Below, piece after piece: positions 35,596 through 43,662 of a DNA stretch of 64,000 bases. Source of the DNA: Acidimicrobiia bacterium. Its GTDB lineage: Bacteria > Actinomycetota > Acidimicrobiia > Acidimicrobiales > VFJN01. A program made the position numbers and the translations under genes. Each line of letters opens with the position of its first letter. Position 1 is the stretch's first letter. A model generated the notes under the pieces. It was given only the letters and a program-made list of their open reading frames with translations. It searched no databases and had not been told where the DNA came from. The stretch covers positions 1-64,000 of the forward strand of contig SHVB01000014.1 in assembly GCA_009694375.1 (NCBI GenBank), written 5' to 3'.

Positions 35596-36093
35596 ATGAC
35601 AACTCACGACATCGATCCTGACGATGCGGCTTTCTCCCGGCAGGTCGGGCAGCGGTTGCGGGCGATACGCCATACCCGCCACCTTTCCCTTGACGAGGTG
35701 GAGAAAGCGTCGTCGGGGCGCTGGACGGCCCCCACCATCGGGGCCTATGAGCGGGGCGCGCGCCGCCTCAGCCTCGCTCGGCTCCATGCCCTGGCCAAGT
35801 TCTACGGCGTGCCCACCGCCCAACTACTGGGCGACCAACCCCTGGCGGAGAGCCCTCGGGTCGCCAGTGTCATGATCAACCTCCAGGCCCTCCAGGCAGC
35901 ACCCGAAGCCGAGGCGATGCTTCGGTTCCTCCACTCCATCATCCTCCAGCGGGGGGATTACAACGGGCAGGTATTGTCCGTCCGTAATGACGATCTGCGG
36001 GCCATGTGCGCGCTGCTGCAGGTCACCGAGCACCGAGCCATCTACCTGCTGCGGACGTGGGGCGCGCTGATCGAGGAGACCGATCCAGGCTAA
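35596..36093 (+). CDS. bldD: BldD-like c-di-GMP-responsive transcriptional regulator
   Basis: A 165-aa protein. It has an N-terminal XRE helix-turn-helix (about residues 14-80; GRWTAPTIGAYERGARRLSL) and a C-terminal domain containing RGDYNGQVLSVRNDDLR. This reproduces the Streptomyces BldD c-di-GMP signature RxD-X8-RxxD, with Arg119, Asp121, Arg130 and Asp133. In Streptomyces, tetrameric c-di-GMP joins two BldD molecules so that they repress sporulation genes. The ATG has AGGAG 9 nt upstream. aspartokinase follows 43 nt later. The target genes here are unknown; confidence in the family is high, in the role moderate. Confidence 0.88.
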   Translation: MTTHDIDPDDAAFSRQVGQRLRAIRHTRHLSLDEVEKASSGRWTAPTIGAYERGARRLSLARLHALAKFYGVPTAQLLGDQPLAESPRVASVMINLQALQAAPEAEAMLRFLHSIILQRGDYNGQVLSVRNDDLRAMCALLQVTEHRAIYLLRTWGALIEETDPG

Positions 36094-36122
36094 GTAGTTC
36101 GTAAGGTCAGGGGGAACAGCGG

Positions 36123-36128
36123 TAGCGT
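36123..36128 (+). promoter_or_regulatory. -10 box, leaderless start of aspartokinase
   Basis: TAGCGT ends 8 nt before the GTG at 36137. Confidence 0.45.
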
Positions 36129-36136
36129 CGCCCCTC

Positions 36137-37345
36137 GTGTCCTTGATCGTCCAGAAATTCGGCGGGACCTCGGTCGCGGATCCGGAGCGCATCCGTGAGG
36201 TGGCGGACCATGTTGCCCGCACGAAGCGCCACGGCGAGGACGTCGTAGTGGTGGTGAGCGCCATGGGCAAAGAGACCGATGAGTTGATCCGCCTCGCCGG
36301 GGCGGTGTCCAAGGTGCGGCCCGGCCGGGAAATGGACATGCTCATCACCGCCGGCGAGCGCAAGGCCACCGCCTTGCTCTGCATGGCCCTGCACGACCTT
36401 GGTATTCCCGCCGACAGTTTCACGGGGAGCCAGGCGGGCTTCATCACCGACAACACCCACACCAGCGCCAAGATTCTCGAACTGCGACCGGAGCGGCTCA
36501 GAGCCGCCTTGCGCGATGGCCGCACCCCAGTGGTTGGCGGGGCCCAGGGTGTGTCGAGCGATCGAGACGTCACCTTTCTCGGCCGGGGCGGTTCCGACAC
36601 CACCGCCGTGGCCCTTGCCCATGCGCTCGGTGCCCATTCATGCGAGTTGTACACCGATGTATCGGGGGTCTTCACCGCCGACCCGCGCCTAGTGCCGAGC
36701 GCGCAACGGATGAGCACCATCAGTTTCGATGAGATGCTGGAGATGACCGCCTCGGGCTGCCCGAAGCCCGCGATGCGATCCGTTGAATTTGCCCGTACCT
36801 GGGGCGTGAAGTTGCACGTCCGATCCGCGTTCACCTGGGAGCCTGGCACCTGGGTCCAAGAGGAGGAACCCTCCATGGAACAAGCCGTCGTTTCCGCCGT
36901 TGTGCATGACACCTCGGAAGCCAAGGTCACCGTGAGCGGTGTCCCCGATCAGCCTGGTATCGCCGCCCGCCTGTTCCGACTGCTCGCCGATGCCGATGTC
37001 AACGTCGACATGATCGTTCAGAACACCTCGGAGCACGGGATTACCGACATCTCCTTCACCGTGCCGCACGAAGACCTCCCCCAGAGCCAGGCGATCACCA
37101 CGGCCCTGGCTACGGAGATCTCCGCCAGCGGGGTAAGCAGCGATGCGGGCATCGCGCGGGTAAGTCTCGTAGGTGCCGGGATGAAATCCAACCCCGGCGT
37201 GGCCGCCCTTACCTTCGAGACTCTCGCCGCCGCTGGCATCAACATCGAGATGATCTCCACGTCGGCTATTCGGATTTCCTGCATCGTGCGTGAGGCGCAG
37301 GTCGAGCAGGCCGTCCAAGAACTCCACACCGCCTTCGGGCTCTAG
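36137..37345 (+). CDS. lysC: aspartokinase, alpha form
   Basis: Phosphorylates aspartate, the first step to lysine, threonine, methionine and diaminopimelate. The 402-aa protein begins SLIVQKFGGTSVADPERI. The kinase domain spans about 1-240 (FLGRGGSDTTAVALAHAL, YTDVSGVFTADPR). Two ACT domains follow (VSGVPDQPGIAARLF; LVGAGMKSNPGVAA), as in lysine/threonine-inhibited aspartokinases. The GTG start fits a leaderless promoter. An internal start at 36875 probably makes a separate ACT-domain beta subunit. asd follows 70 nt downstream. Confidence 0.95.
   Translation: MSLIVQKFGGTSVADPERIREVADHVARTKRHGEDVVVVVSAMGKETDELIRLAGAVSKVRPGREMDMLITAGERKATALLCMALHDLGIPADSFTGSQAGFITDNTHTSAKILELRPERLRAALRDGRTPVVGGAQGVSSDRDVTFLGRGGSDTTAVALAHALGAHSCELYTDVSGVFTADPRLVPSAQRMSTISFDEMLEMTASGCPKPAMRSVEFARTWGVKLHVRSAFTWEPGTWVQEEEPSMEQAVVSAVVHDTSEAKVTVSGVPDQPGIAARLFRLLADADVNVDMIVQNTSEHGITDISFTVPHEDLPQSQAITTALATEISASGVSSDAGIARVSLVGAGMKSNPGVAALTFETLAAAGINIEMISTSAIRISCIVREAQVEQAVQELHTAFGL
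36861..36866 (+). promoter_or_regulatory. internal Shine-Dalgarno for aspartokinase beta
   Basis: AGGAGG lies 8 nt before an in-frame ATG at 36875 inside lysC. This is the strongest ribosome binding site near the gene, whereas the alpha start has none. Confidence 0.65.
36875..37345 (+). CDS. lysC: aspartokinase beta subunit from an internal start
   Basis: In-frame ATG at codon 247 of lysC would give a 156-aa polypeptide (MEQAVVSAVVHDTSEAKV...) consisting of the two ACT domains. Corynebacterium glutamicum LysC and Bacillus aspartokinase II are known to be alpha2-beta2 enzymes whose beta chain comes from the same kind of internal start. The AGGAGG at 36861 with 8-nt spacing is the direct evidence here. 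Confidence 0.65.
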   Translation: MEQAVVSAVVHDTSEAKVTVSGVPDQPGIAARLFRLLADADVNVDMIVQNTSEHGITDISFTVPHEDLPQSQAITTALATEISASGVSSDAGIARVSLVGAGMKSNPGVAALTFETLAAAGINIEMISTSAIRISCIVREAQVEQAVQELHTAFGL

Positions 37346-37403
37346 TCCACCGGCGGGTCGGCACGCTGGCAATACGCGTTTCACCTCGCCGGAGACCGGG
37401 GGA

Positions 37404-38441
<1,038 letters not shown>

Positions 38442-38466
38442 AACTCCCGAGTGTGGTGAACCCTCG

Positions 38467-38754
38467 CTACCCCGCTCGGCAACCACACGGGATCGCCCCA
38501 CATCGGGGGCAGCCATGGGCGTAACGAGCCATAGCGTCCTCCAGGGAGAGGTCCAGTTGCTCGGCCAGCGATGCCAGCCAAGCCAGCACATCCCCCAACT
38601 CGTGGAGCTGTTCGGACGGGGTGCCTTTGCGAACGGCTTGGGCCAGTTCGCCTAGTTCCTCGGTGAGCCAGGCCACGGTGGCGGGGATGCCACGCTCGCG
38701 ATCCTGCTCGCCGTAGGTGTCCGCCATGAGCCGTTGCAGATCTCCAAGCTCCAT
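38467..38754 (-). CDS. MazG-like nucleotide pyrophosphohydrolase
   Basis: A 95-aa all-alpha NTP pyrophosphatase-like protein. The EELGELAQAV and ELGDVLAWLASLAE segments carry the acidic residues that bind Mg2+ in the MazG/MazG-like families. Unusually, the C-terminus holds a Cys-rich tail, HGCPRCGAIPCGC, with four cysteines that could bind a metal. Such proteins hydrolyse non-canonical or excess NTPs. The ATG at 38754 is 6 nt after TACGGT, without a ribosome binding site. Confidence 0.75.
   Translation of the reverse strand: MELGDLQRLMADTYGEQDRERGIPATVAWLTEELGELAQAVRKGTPSEQLHELGDVLAWLASLAEQLDLSLEDAMARYAHGCPRCGAIPCGCRAG
38517..38531. repeat. 15-bp direct repeat, copy 1
   Basis: GGGCGTAACGAGCCA occurs here, inside the 3' part of the MazG-like gene, and again at 38767-38781, exactly 250 bp away. 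Confidence 0.8.
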
Positions 38755-38760
38755 CTCCGC

Positions 38761-38766
38761 ACCGTA
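38761..38766 (-). promoter_or_regulatory. -10 box, leaderless start of the MazG-like gene
   Basis: Minus-strand TACGGT ends 6 nt before the ATG at 38754. Confidence 0.45.
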
Positions 38767-38781
38767 GGGCGTAACGAGCCA
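38767..38781. repeat. 15-bp direct repeat, copy 2
   Basis: Identical to 38517-38531. It lies next to the presumed promoter of the MazG-like gene, so the two copies bracket most of that gene. Confidence 0.8.
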
Positions 38782-38919
38782 CCTGTCGCGGCGGAGCCGT
38801 CCGGCAAGGGAGAGCCCCTTTCCAGCGGTGTCGAGGGGATACCGTTAGAGCGCGGCACAGGAACACACTGCGGCGCTCGACACCAACATCGCTTCATCAG
38901 CGGAGGACCTACATCACTT

Positions 38920-39309
38920 ATGGGAGATCGTCTCGTTCGCGTCATCGTCCTACTGGTCGCCAACACGATCGGTCTATTCGTAGCCAGTGTGGTCCTCGAC
39001 GACCTCACCATCGGTTGGCGCACGTTTCTCATCGCCGTGGCCATCTTCACCGTGATCGAATCGATCATTCATCCCCTCCTCGAACGCACCGCCCGCCGAC
39101 GGGCGCCTGCCCTCTCGGGCGGAACCTCCCTCCTCTCCACCTTCTTGGGGCTGCTGCTCACCACCATCATCTCCGATGGCATCGCCATCACCGGGTTGAC
39201 CACCTGGATCCTCGCCACCGTCATCGTGTGGCTCGCCGCGCTGGGCGCTGGGTTGATCATCCCTGCTCTCCTTCTCCGCCGCACCGCCCGTCGCGTCGCC
39301 ACTCGCTGA
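38920..39309 (+). CDS. small integral membrane protein, phage-holin-IV-like
   Basis: A 129-aa protein with four predicted transmembrane helices. It begins LVRVIVLLVANTIGLFVAS, has a short cytosolic basic loop (LLERTARRRAPA), and ends in a basic tail. The pattern resembles the four-TM 'phage holin family' membrane proteins common in bacterial chromosomes, where no lytic role is implied. The ATG has GGAGG about 13 nt upstream. There is no link to phage genes here. Confidence 0.6.
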   Translation: MGDRLVRVIVLLVANTIGLFVASVVLDDLTIGWRTFLIAVAIFTVIESIIHPLLERTARRRAPALSGGTSLLSTFLGLLLTTIISDGIAITGLTTWILATVIVWLAALGAGLIIPALLLRRTARRVATR

Positions 39310-39337
39310 CCCATTAGGCAGGCGCGTCGAACCTGCT

Positions 39338-39343
39338 TAGGCT
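39338..39343 (+). promoter_or_regulatory. -10 box, leaderless start of the SsuD-like gene
   Basis: TAGGCT ends 8 nt before the ATG at 39352. Confidence 0.4.
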
Positions 39344-39351
39344 GGCAGGGG

Positions 39352-40458
39352 ATGATCGAGATGAACTGGTTCCTCCCCACCGCGGGCGACTCGCGTGATG
39401 TCCTGCCGGGCAGCCATTCGCCGGCCCGGGCCCCCAGCCACTCCTATTTGGCCCAGATCGCCCAAGCGTGCGACGGGTTGGGCTTCGATGCCGTGCTCAC
39501 GCCGTGCGGAACGGGGTGCGAGGACGCCTGGGTGGCCACCGCTTCGCTCATCCCCCTCACCCGGCGTCTCAAGTTTCTGGTGGCCTTTCGCCCCGCCCTG
39601 CTCACCCCCACTCTGGCGGCGCAGATGGCCTCCAGTTATCAACGGATGTCCGATGGGCGACTCCTCGTGAACATCGTTACCGGGGCCGAGCAAGCCGAAC
39701 TGGCGCGCTTCGGCATCACCGAAGACAAAGAAACCCGCTACGAACGCACCGGCGAGTTCATTGAGGTGCTGCGCGGGGCATGGAGCGGTGCGCCCCTTAC
39801 CCAACATCGCCAGTTTTTCGATGTGGCCGACGCCACCACTCGTGAAGTTCCGGATCCCGTTCCGCCCATTTACTTCGGCGGTGCCTCCGCAGCCGCCGAA
39901 CGCGTGGCGGCCGAGCACGTAGACGTCTACCTCGCATGGGGTGAGCCTCCCGCCATGGTGAAGCCACGGCTCGACCGTATGCGAGCGTTAGCGGCCAGTT
40001 TCGGTCGCTCGCTGCGCTTCGGCATTCGGTTCCACACCATCACCCGGCCCACCAGCGCGGCAGCGTGGCAGACCGCCGACGACATCCTGGCTAGCATCCC
40101 CCCCGCCGCCATCGCCGAGGCACGGGCTGATTTTGCCAACACCGCTTCGGTGGGCCAGCGGCGTCAGGCCGAACTCACCGGCGGCGACCTGTCTCGGCTG
40201 GAGATCTACCCCAACGTGTGGGCCGGCGTGGGCCTGGTGCGGGGCGGTGTCGGCACCGCCCTGGTGGGAGATTACGAAACCGTTGCCGACCGGATCATCG
40301 AGTACCACGAACTGGGCTTCGATGCGTTCATCATGTCGGGCTATCCCCACCTGGAAGAGGCCTACTGGTTCGGCGAGGGCGTGATGCCGATTCTCCGTGA
40401 ACGCGGCTTCCTGCCCCCGCTCGACAACGGCCCCGCCAAGGTGTTTTCGTTTCGCTGA
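39352..40458 (+). CDS. FMNH2-dependent alkanesulfonate monooxygenase (SsuD-like)
   Basis: Luciferase-like monooxygenase of 368 aa that cleaves C-S bonds of alkanesulfonates with reduced flavin. MNWFLPTAGDSR and the Cys-containing LTPCGTGCEDAW follow the SsuD pattern. RLLVNIVTG, the variable insertion (RQAELTGGDLSR), and FIMSGYPHLEEAYWFGEGVMPIL are also SsuD-like. No ssuE flavin reductase or ssuABC transporter is adjacent, so it depends on unlinked partners. ATG 39361, three codons later and 9 nt after AGGGG, is an alternative start. Confidence 0.87.
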   Translation: MIEMNWFLPTAGDSRDVLPGSHSPARAPSHSYLAQIAQACDGLGFDAVLTPCGTGCEDAWVATASLIPLTRRLKFLVAFRPALLTPTLAAQMASSYQRMSDGRLLVNIVTGAEQAELARFGITEDKETRYERTGEFIEVLRGAWSGAPLTQHRQFFDVADATTREVPDPVPPIYFGGASAAAERVAAEHVDVYLAWGEPPAMVKPRLDRMRALAASFGRSLRFGIRFHTITRPTSAAAWQTADDILASIPPAAIAEARADFANTASVGQRRQAELTGGDLSRLEIYPNVWAGVGLVRGGVGTALVGDYETVADRIIEYHELGFDAFIMSGYPHLEEAYWFGEGVMPILRERGFLPPLDNGPAKVFSFR

Positions 40459-40496
40459 TTCATATCAGGCGGAGAACCGCGCCGAACCAGACCGGT

Positions 40497-40716
40497 TCAG
40501 TACCCCGGCGCGAGATGCCCGTTACCGACCGCCGTCAGAGCGAGAGAGAACGCCTCCTCGTGGATGAGATCCTGCGGGTGCAGGGCAGTCAGCGGACCTC
40601 CCGGCCTCGTCAGGGTTGATCCGGTCGACCTGCCCGCACCAGGGGTCAACCTCCGCCCCCTGCTCCTCCGCAACGACATCGAGCTCAAGGCCCTCCTCGA
40701 AATCGGTGGGGTGCAC
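40497..40716 (-). pseudogene. possible frameshifted gene remnant
   Basis: The 320-nt stretch between the monooxygenase and the rhodopsin (40459-40778) has no intact gene. On the minus strand two frames each look protein-like for about 30-45 residues: HPTDFEEGLELDVVAEEQGA then WCGQVDRINPDEAGR in one frame, and LHPQDLIHEEAFSLAL ending AVGNGHLAPGY and a stop in another, joining near 40570-40595. This fits a decayed gene with one frameshift, downstream of the rhodopsin on the same strand. I do not recognise the family. Confidence 0.25.
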
Positions 40717-40778
40717 GCGCAGCGGTACGCCTCGGTGTCAGTCCGTTCGCGGTATAGGTGGCTGCTCTCCTGCGAGGC

Positions 40779-41585
40779 TCAGACCCGCGCCAGCTCCTCG
40801 GAGTCGCGCTGATGGTCATCGGGTTCACTAGCGGATTCGTCCGCTGACTTGATCAGGGCAATGGCCAGGATGAACAGGCCGAAGAGCGGTTTGGCGAGGA
40901 TGTCGGCGATCGAATAGCCGACCTGTCGAACGACCTCAGCCACGGCGGGGTCGTCGATCACCGACGGAGCGATGTAGGCAAGGGGGTAGACACCCCACAC
41001 GGCCAGCAACAAGAAGCGGAGACCGTGGACGATCTTGCGCACCTCCGGGCTCTGACGTTCGAGGGAACGGCCAAGTTCCACGAACAGCACATAGAGGATG
41101 TAGAGGAACGGGATCGTGGAGAGGATGCCGAACAGCGTCCTGGTAGCCGAGTCTGGAGCCGCGATCTCACCGGGGTACCCGAGCGCAATCATGGCCACGG
41201 CGGCTATGCCGAGTCTGATGATGAGGCTTCGGGTGGTGGCCTTGGCCAGCTTCAGGACGATGATCAGTTCGGCGAGAAGCAGCGGGACGGTCAACAGCCA
41301 GTCAACGTAGCGATACCCCTCGTTGAACGGCCGGCCTCGCTGGACAAAGGTGCCATCGACGTAGACGAAGGCGTCCGACCACGAGGAGAAGATACGCAGG
41401 TAATGGTAGAGGGCGATCGCCACCACAACCGTCGAGATGGTGACGGCCATGCGGTGCGCAGGGCGCACCCGATCACGCACGAGGAGGAAGAACAACAGCG
41501 ATGCGCCCATGGCGGCGATCGTGAGTGAAAACGAGTTGTAGACAAGGTCGAACTGGCCCGTTGTCAACTCGAATGCGTCCTGCAT
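40779..41585 (-). CDS. microbial rhodopsin, predicted light-driven proton pump
   Basis: Seven-helix retinal protein of 268 aa in the inner membrane. Helix C RYVDWLLTVPLLLAE carries Asp95, Thr99 and Glu106, the DTE set of proteorhodopsin-type outward proton pumps. Leu103 at the spectral-tuning site predicts green absorption. His61 partners the acceptor Asp, and Lys232 (ILAKPLFG) binds retinal. Gly153 in LFGILSTIPF replaces the bulky residue of bacteriorhodopsin Trp138, as in xanthorhodopsin, where the gap admits a carotenoid antenna. ATG 41585 has AAGGAG 6 nt upstream; a GTG at 41609 is less likely. No retinal or carotenoid genes are in the window. Confidence 0.95.
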   Translation of the reverse strand: MQDAFELTTGQFDLVYNSFSLTIAAMGASLLFFLLVRDRVRPAHRMAVTISTVVVAIALYHYLRIFSSWSDAFVYVDGTFVQRGRPFNEGYRYVDWLLTVPLLLAELIIVLKLAKATTRSLIIRLGIAAVAMIALGYPGEIAAPDSATRTLFGILSTIPFLYILYVLFVELGRSLERQSPEVRKIVHGLRFLLLAVWGVYPLAYIAPSVIDDPAVAEVVRQVGYSIADILAKPLFGLFILAIALIKSADESASEPDDHQRDSEELARV

Positions 41586-41591
41586 CAAGGG

Positions 41592-41597
41592 CTCCTT
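41592..41597 (-). promoter_or_regulatory. Shine-Dalgarno deciding the rhodopsin start
   Basis: Minus-strand AAGGAG with 6-nt spacing to ATG 41585. It lies inside the alternative longer frame beginning at GTG 41609, favouring the shorter protein. Confidence 0.7.
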
Positions 41598-41855
41598 CGT
41601 TTTGGACACTCCATTGTGTCCCCCGCCAACGCTACCGAGTCATCGGCCGAATCAATCCTCCCAGCCCTATGTTGGAGCACCCATCGAGACGACCTGCCAC
41701 CACCCGGGCTCGCCTATTCCGCGGCGACCGAACCGCCCAGAGTGCACGACCCAACCGCCTTCGAGCACACGGCTCGCAACTCATCGCTCGGCGGCGGCAA
41801 AAAGCCAATCAACCCCTACCCTGGGAGGCTGATGTCTATTGGAAGGAACTGGTCC

Positions 41856-42233
41856 ATGCATGTGATTGGCAAACTCGCCCAGACGGCGGCGGCTCTTTGG
41901 ATTTTGGATGTCTGGTTCGTCCGGTTCAATAAGGACACCGGCTATCGAGGCGGTGAGGCAACCAACATGAAGGAGGAGTTTGAGGTGTACGGGCTCTCCG
42001 AGACGCAGATGTACGCCGTTGGCGCAGCAAAGGTCGGACTGGCCACGGCGATGCTGGTCGGGCATGCATCGCCACGGCTGACCCGACCCGCCTCGCTCGG
42101 CCTCGCCACGTTCATGGTCGGGGCAATCGGCATGCACATGAAGGCCGGGGACCCCATGAAGCAATACCTGCCCGCCCTTTCGGTCTTCTCCCTGGCATCG
42201 ATCTCAGCAGTGCTCAACGGCAAGAGCCGCTGA
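41856..42233 (+). CDS. DoxX-like membrane protein
   Basis: A 125-aa protein with about four hydrophobic segments (AQTAAALWILDVWFV, VGAAKVGLATAMLV, ASLGLATFMVGAIGM, LPALSVFSLASISAV). A polar loop KDTGYRGGEATNMKEEFEVYG lies after the first. The arrangement, with a charged loop then YGLSETQMYAVGAAKV, resembles the DoxX family, a set of quinone- or thiol-linked membrane proteins of varied role. ATG 41856 is 8 nt after GGAAGGA; ATG 41832 is also possible. It is divergent from the rhodopsin, which starts 270 nt away, and convergent with a second DoxX-like gene. Confidence 0.6.
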   Translation: MHVIGKLAQTAAALWILDVWFVRFNKDTGYRGGEATNMKEEFEVYGLSETQMYAVGAAKVGLATAMLVGHASPRLTRPASLGLATFMVGAIGMHMKAGDPMKQYLPALSVFSLASISAVLNGKSR

Positions 42234-42241
42234 CCGACGCG

Positions 42242-42580
42242 TCAAGCCGAGAGAAAGAGCAGGGCTAGAACGGCATTCAGCGCGCCGAGTAACGCGGCGG
42301 GGACCATGAGACGCACTGCGTCGTGGATTCTGACCCGAACGATCAGCCCGAGGACCATCAGCGTCGTGAGCCCGACAGCGGCAAAGGCTCCCAACGGAGC
42401 GACCGCAAGGCCGAGGATGACTGCTGTCCCGCCGAGTACTTCCAAGAGGCCAACCACTTGGCGAACGTCGGGCATGCCGTACCGCTCGAATTCTCCCTTG
42501 GCGGCATCCTGAAACAACACCCTGAATCCGTAATACAGAAACGCGAGTCCTGATACGAGCGCGGCCACCACCAAGATCAC
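42242..42580 (-). CDS. DoxX-like membrane protein
   Basis: A 112-aa four-helix membrane protein: VAALVSGLAFLYYGFRVL, VVGLLEVLGGTAVILGLA, FAAVGLTTLMVLGLIVRV, LMVPAALLGALNAVLALL. The loop DAAKGEFERYGMPDVRQ between helices 1 and 2 is the DoxX-like signature region. The start is GTG at 42580 with no clear ribosome binding site. Its stop is 8 nt from that of the other DoxX-like gene. The two share the loop pattern but not close sequence, so they are not a recent duplication. Confidence 0.62.
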   Translation of the reverse strand: MILVVAALVSGLAFLYYGFRVLFQDAAKGEFERYGMPDVRQVVGLLEVLGGTAVILGLAVAPLGAFAAVGLTTLMVLGLIVRVRIHDAVRLMVPAALLGALNAVLALLFLSA

Positions 42581-42700
42581 ACTGGACGTTACGTCGGCCT
42601 TCCCCCCAATCCACCACCCACCTCGAGAACGGGCCGAAAATGCGGTGGGTGCCGGGGGCGGGCCAAGACTCAGCGATCCGCCGAACAGAGAATACTTGAG

Positions 42701-42774
42701 TCGGGTGGGGGAGATTTGAACTCCCGACCTCTGCGTCCCGAACGCAGCGCTCTGCCAAGCTGAGCCACCACCCG
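42701..42774 (-). tRNA. tRNA-Pro (anticodon CGG)
   Basis: Minus strand. Acceptor stem CGGGTGG pairs perfectly with CCACCCG. Anticodon stem CTGCG/CGCAG encloses loop TTCGGGA, giving CGG. The T-loop reads TTCAAAT and the discriminator is A. CCA is not encoded. It marks the border of the rhodopsin/DoxX block. I found no duplicated tRNA 3' end on the far side of that block. Confidence 0.96.
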
Positions 42775-42813
42775 GTGGGGAGAGATCACGCTAGTGCATG
42801 ACCCCGGACGCTC

Positions 42814-43197
42814 CTAAGCCGTGGCCGGCGTGGCGGCCAGGATCGCGGTGGCCGCCGCTCGTAACGCAAAGGCGTCGAGTGGCTTGACGAGCCACCCGTC
42901 GGCTCCCGAACGCCGCGCCAGGAAGACGTCGGCCTCCCGATCAAGCAGCATGAGGACCTTTACGGCGGGCAGGCGCTGCTCCTCCGCCTCCTGACGCAGG
43001 TACAGGCAGGTGGCGATACCCCCCATGTTGCCGATCTGGAGATCCATCACCACGAGGTCGGGGGTCCCGGCCGCCACCGCCGCCCCGACCTCCGTACCGG
43101 CCCTCACCCGCGCCACCAGGGTGGTCTCATCGGCGAGGGCGGCATCCACCTCCGCGTATACCGCATTGGCATCAGTGGCGACGAGAACCTGCGGCAT
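42814..43197 (-). CDS. stand-alone response-regulator receiver domain
   Basis: A 127-aa CheY-like protein without an output domain. The phosphoacceptor is Asp52 in DLVVMDLQIG, the acidic pocket holds Asp9, and Lys105 lies in GWLVKPLDA. The usual Thr/Ser at the end of beta-4 is Leu (VLMLLD), so switching may be atypical. It is divergent from the STAS-domain gene. The ATG follows TAGATT by 6 nt. No histidine kinase is nearby. Confidence 0.82.
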   Translation of the reverse strand: MPQVLVATDANAVYAEVDAALADETTLVARVRAGTEVGAAVAAGTPDLVVMDLQIGNMGGIATCLYLRQEAEEQRLPAVKVLMLLDREADVFLARRSGADGWLVKPLDAFALRAAATAILAATPATA

Positions 43198-43203
43198 CTG
43201 AAC

Positions 43204-43209
43204 AATCTA
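43204..43209 (-). promoter_or_regulatory. -10 box, leaderless start of the receiver gene
   Basis: Minus-strand TAGATT ends 6 nt before the ATG at 43197. Confidence 0.5.
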
Positions 43210-43295
43210 CCCGTCCGCCGCCATCCCACTCCATCCCCGCCGCCCGGAGCAGACACCGGGCTACGATCTCGCCACCGCCGCCCAGGGGGGATTCT

Positions 43296-43649
43296 GTGCT
43301 CGAGATCCAGGTAGAACACACTTCCGACTACACGCTGTGCCGCCCCGTCGGGGAGCTCGACGCGTACACCGTGAGCGTATTTCGCGAAGCCCTCGGCGCC
43401 CTGGACCAAGAGAGCCATCTTCTCATCGACCTCTCGATGGTGCCCTTTATGGATTCCGCCGGCCTCGGCGCGCTCATTGGCGGCATCCGCCGCGCCCGGG
43501 AGGCTGGTGGCGACGTGGCGGTGGCCTGCAGCCGCCCCACCCTCACGCGCCTGCTCCACACCACGGGATTCGATCGCGTCGTGTCGGTTACCGAAACGGT
43601 AAGCGAGGCCGCCGCCGCCCTCGCCGCCGCCCAGCCCCCGCGCACCTAA
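43296..43649 (+). CDS. anti-sigma factor antagonist (STAS domain)
   Basis: A 117-aa SpoIIAA-like protein. The phosphorylatable serine is Ser54 in PFMDSAGLGAL. It would bind an anti-sigma kinase and release a sigma factor when unphosphorylated. GTG start with GGGGGG about 5 nt upstream. No RsbW-type kinase or sigma factor gene is adjacent, so its partners lie elsewhere. It may work together with the neighbouring receiver protein. Confidence 0.85.
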   Translation: MLEIQVEHTSDYTLCRPVGELDAYTVSVFREALGALDQESHLLIDLSMVPFMDSAGLGALIGGIRRAREAGGDVAVACSRPTLTRLLHTTGFDRVVSVTETVSEAAAALAAAQPPRT

Positions 43650-43662
43650 GGACCCCCTCACC

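Noticed and set aside
40459-42774. tRNA-Pro as an integration site with a duplicated 3' end
   Set aside because: No second copy of the tRNA 3' sequence, no integrase and no mobile element was found on the far side of the rhodopsin block.
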